From JBHEPS01 sp046261635 (GTDB lineage: Bacteria; Acidobacteriota; Thermoanaerobaculia; Gp7-AA8), in contig JBHEOL010000344.1 in the NCBI GenBank assembly GCA_046261635.1, positions 1 to 5,110 on the forward strand: DNA of 5,110 bases, written 5' to 3'. Position 1 is the first letter of the stretch; every line of letters starts with the position of its first letter. The translations under genes and the position numbers were made by a program. The notes below the pieces were generated by a model, which made no database searches, was not told where the DNA came from, and was given only the letters and a program-made list of their open reading frames with translations. Below, piece after piece: positions 5,003-5,110 of the stretch.

Positions 5003-5110
5003 GGGGCCGCGCTGGTGGAGCTTGCGAGGCGAGATCAAGGAGCGAGGAGGAGGCGATGCGGTGGCATCGTTGACGACGAGCGACGCGGAGATCGCCCGCA
5101 ACGCGGCCCC
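5003..5110. repeat. Large GC-rich hairpin element, cut by the window edge
   Basis: Nested inverted repeats: GGGGCCGCG (5003-5011) with CGCGGCCCC (5102-5110); TTGCG (5022-5026) with CGCAA (5097-5101) and GGCGA (5028-5032) with TCGCC (5092-5096), separated by one bulged A; and a central hairpin CGATGC (5054-5059) with GCATCG (5064-5069), loop GGTG. The arms form one imperfect stem with a 10-nt bulge on the left. The outer arm ends at the last base of the window, so it may continue. No coding frame is supported across it. It could be a REP/MITE-like extragenic element or a structured RNA; which one cannot be told here. Confidence 0.55.

Noticed and set aside
4609..5073. Plus-strand open frame (154 codons) running from inside msrB into the right-edge hairpin
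   Set aside because: Antisense to msrB for half its length, and its last part is made of repeat sequence.

Overview
The window is GC-rich bacterial chromosomal DNA with strong G/C bias at third codon positions. Several genes have clear Shine-Dalgarno sequences (AGGAGG type). Three products carry apparent export signals and one ends like an outer-membrane barrel, which points to a didermic (Gram-negative type) organism. An exported M20 amidohydrolase and a proline-rich secreted coiled-coil protein would suit Acidobacteriota or a related GC-rich environmental phylum, but no rRNA or phylogenetic marker is present, so this placement is a guess. I see no mobile-element genes, CRISPR array, tRNA or rRNA.

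Layout, left to right. Positions 1-148 are non-coding: two small hairpins with short T tracts (possible terminators for a gene off the left edge), then a -10-like hexamer so close to the next ATG that the mRNA may be leaderless. An exported M20D-family amidohydrolase follows (149-1426, +). It converges, with an 18-nt gap, on a SixA-type phosphohistidine phosphatase (1445-1894, -). A 113-nt divergent spacer separates sixA from a small predicted outer-membrane beta-barrel protein (2008-2694, +). After a 115-nt leader comes an exported Pro/Ala-rich, heptad-repeat coiled-coil protein of unknown function (2810-3598, +). The coding genes to this point are single-gene units or loosely spaced same-strand neighbours.

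The right half is a methionine sulfoxide reductase operon read leftwards. msrB (4228-4845) comes first, msrA (3734-4231) overlaps it by 4 nt, and a clear intrinsic terminator closes the operon. MsrA and MsrB reduce the S and R diastereomers of methionine sulfoxide, so together they repair oxidised methionine. Here MsrB has an N-terminal membrane/signal segment and MsrA does not, so the coupled pair appears to serve two compartments. MsrB also keeps only its catalytic cysteine.

Upstream of msrB (4846-5110) no gene is visible. It holds a degenerate 7-bp tandem repeat and the left part of a large GC-rich hairpin element cut by the window edge.

No clearly new multi-gene system is present. The signals most worth a second look are: a leader where an anti-Shine-Dalgarno segment can pair perfectly with the ribosome-binding site of the coiled-coil gene or, alternatively, with an upstream segment; a dnaX-like slippery heptamer inside that same gene; the single-cysteine, exported MsrB coupled to a cytosolic MsrA; and the hairpin element at the right edge.
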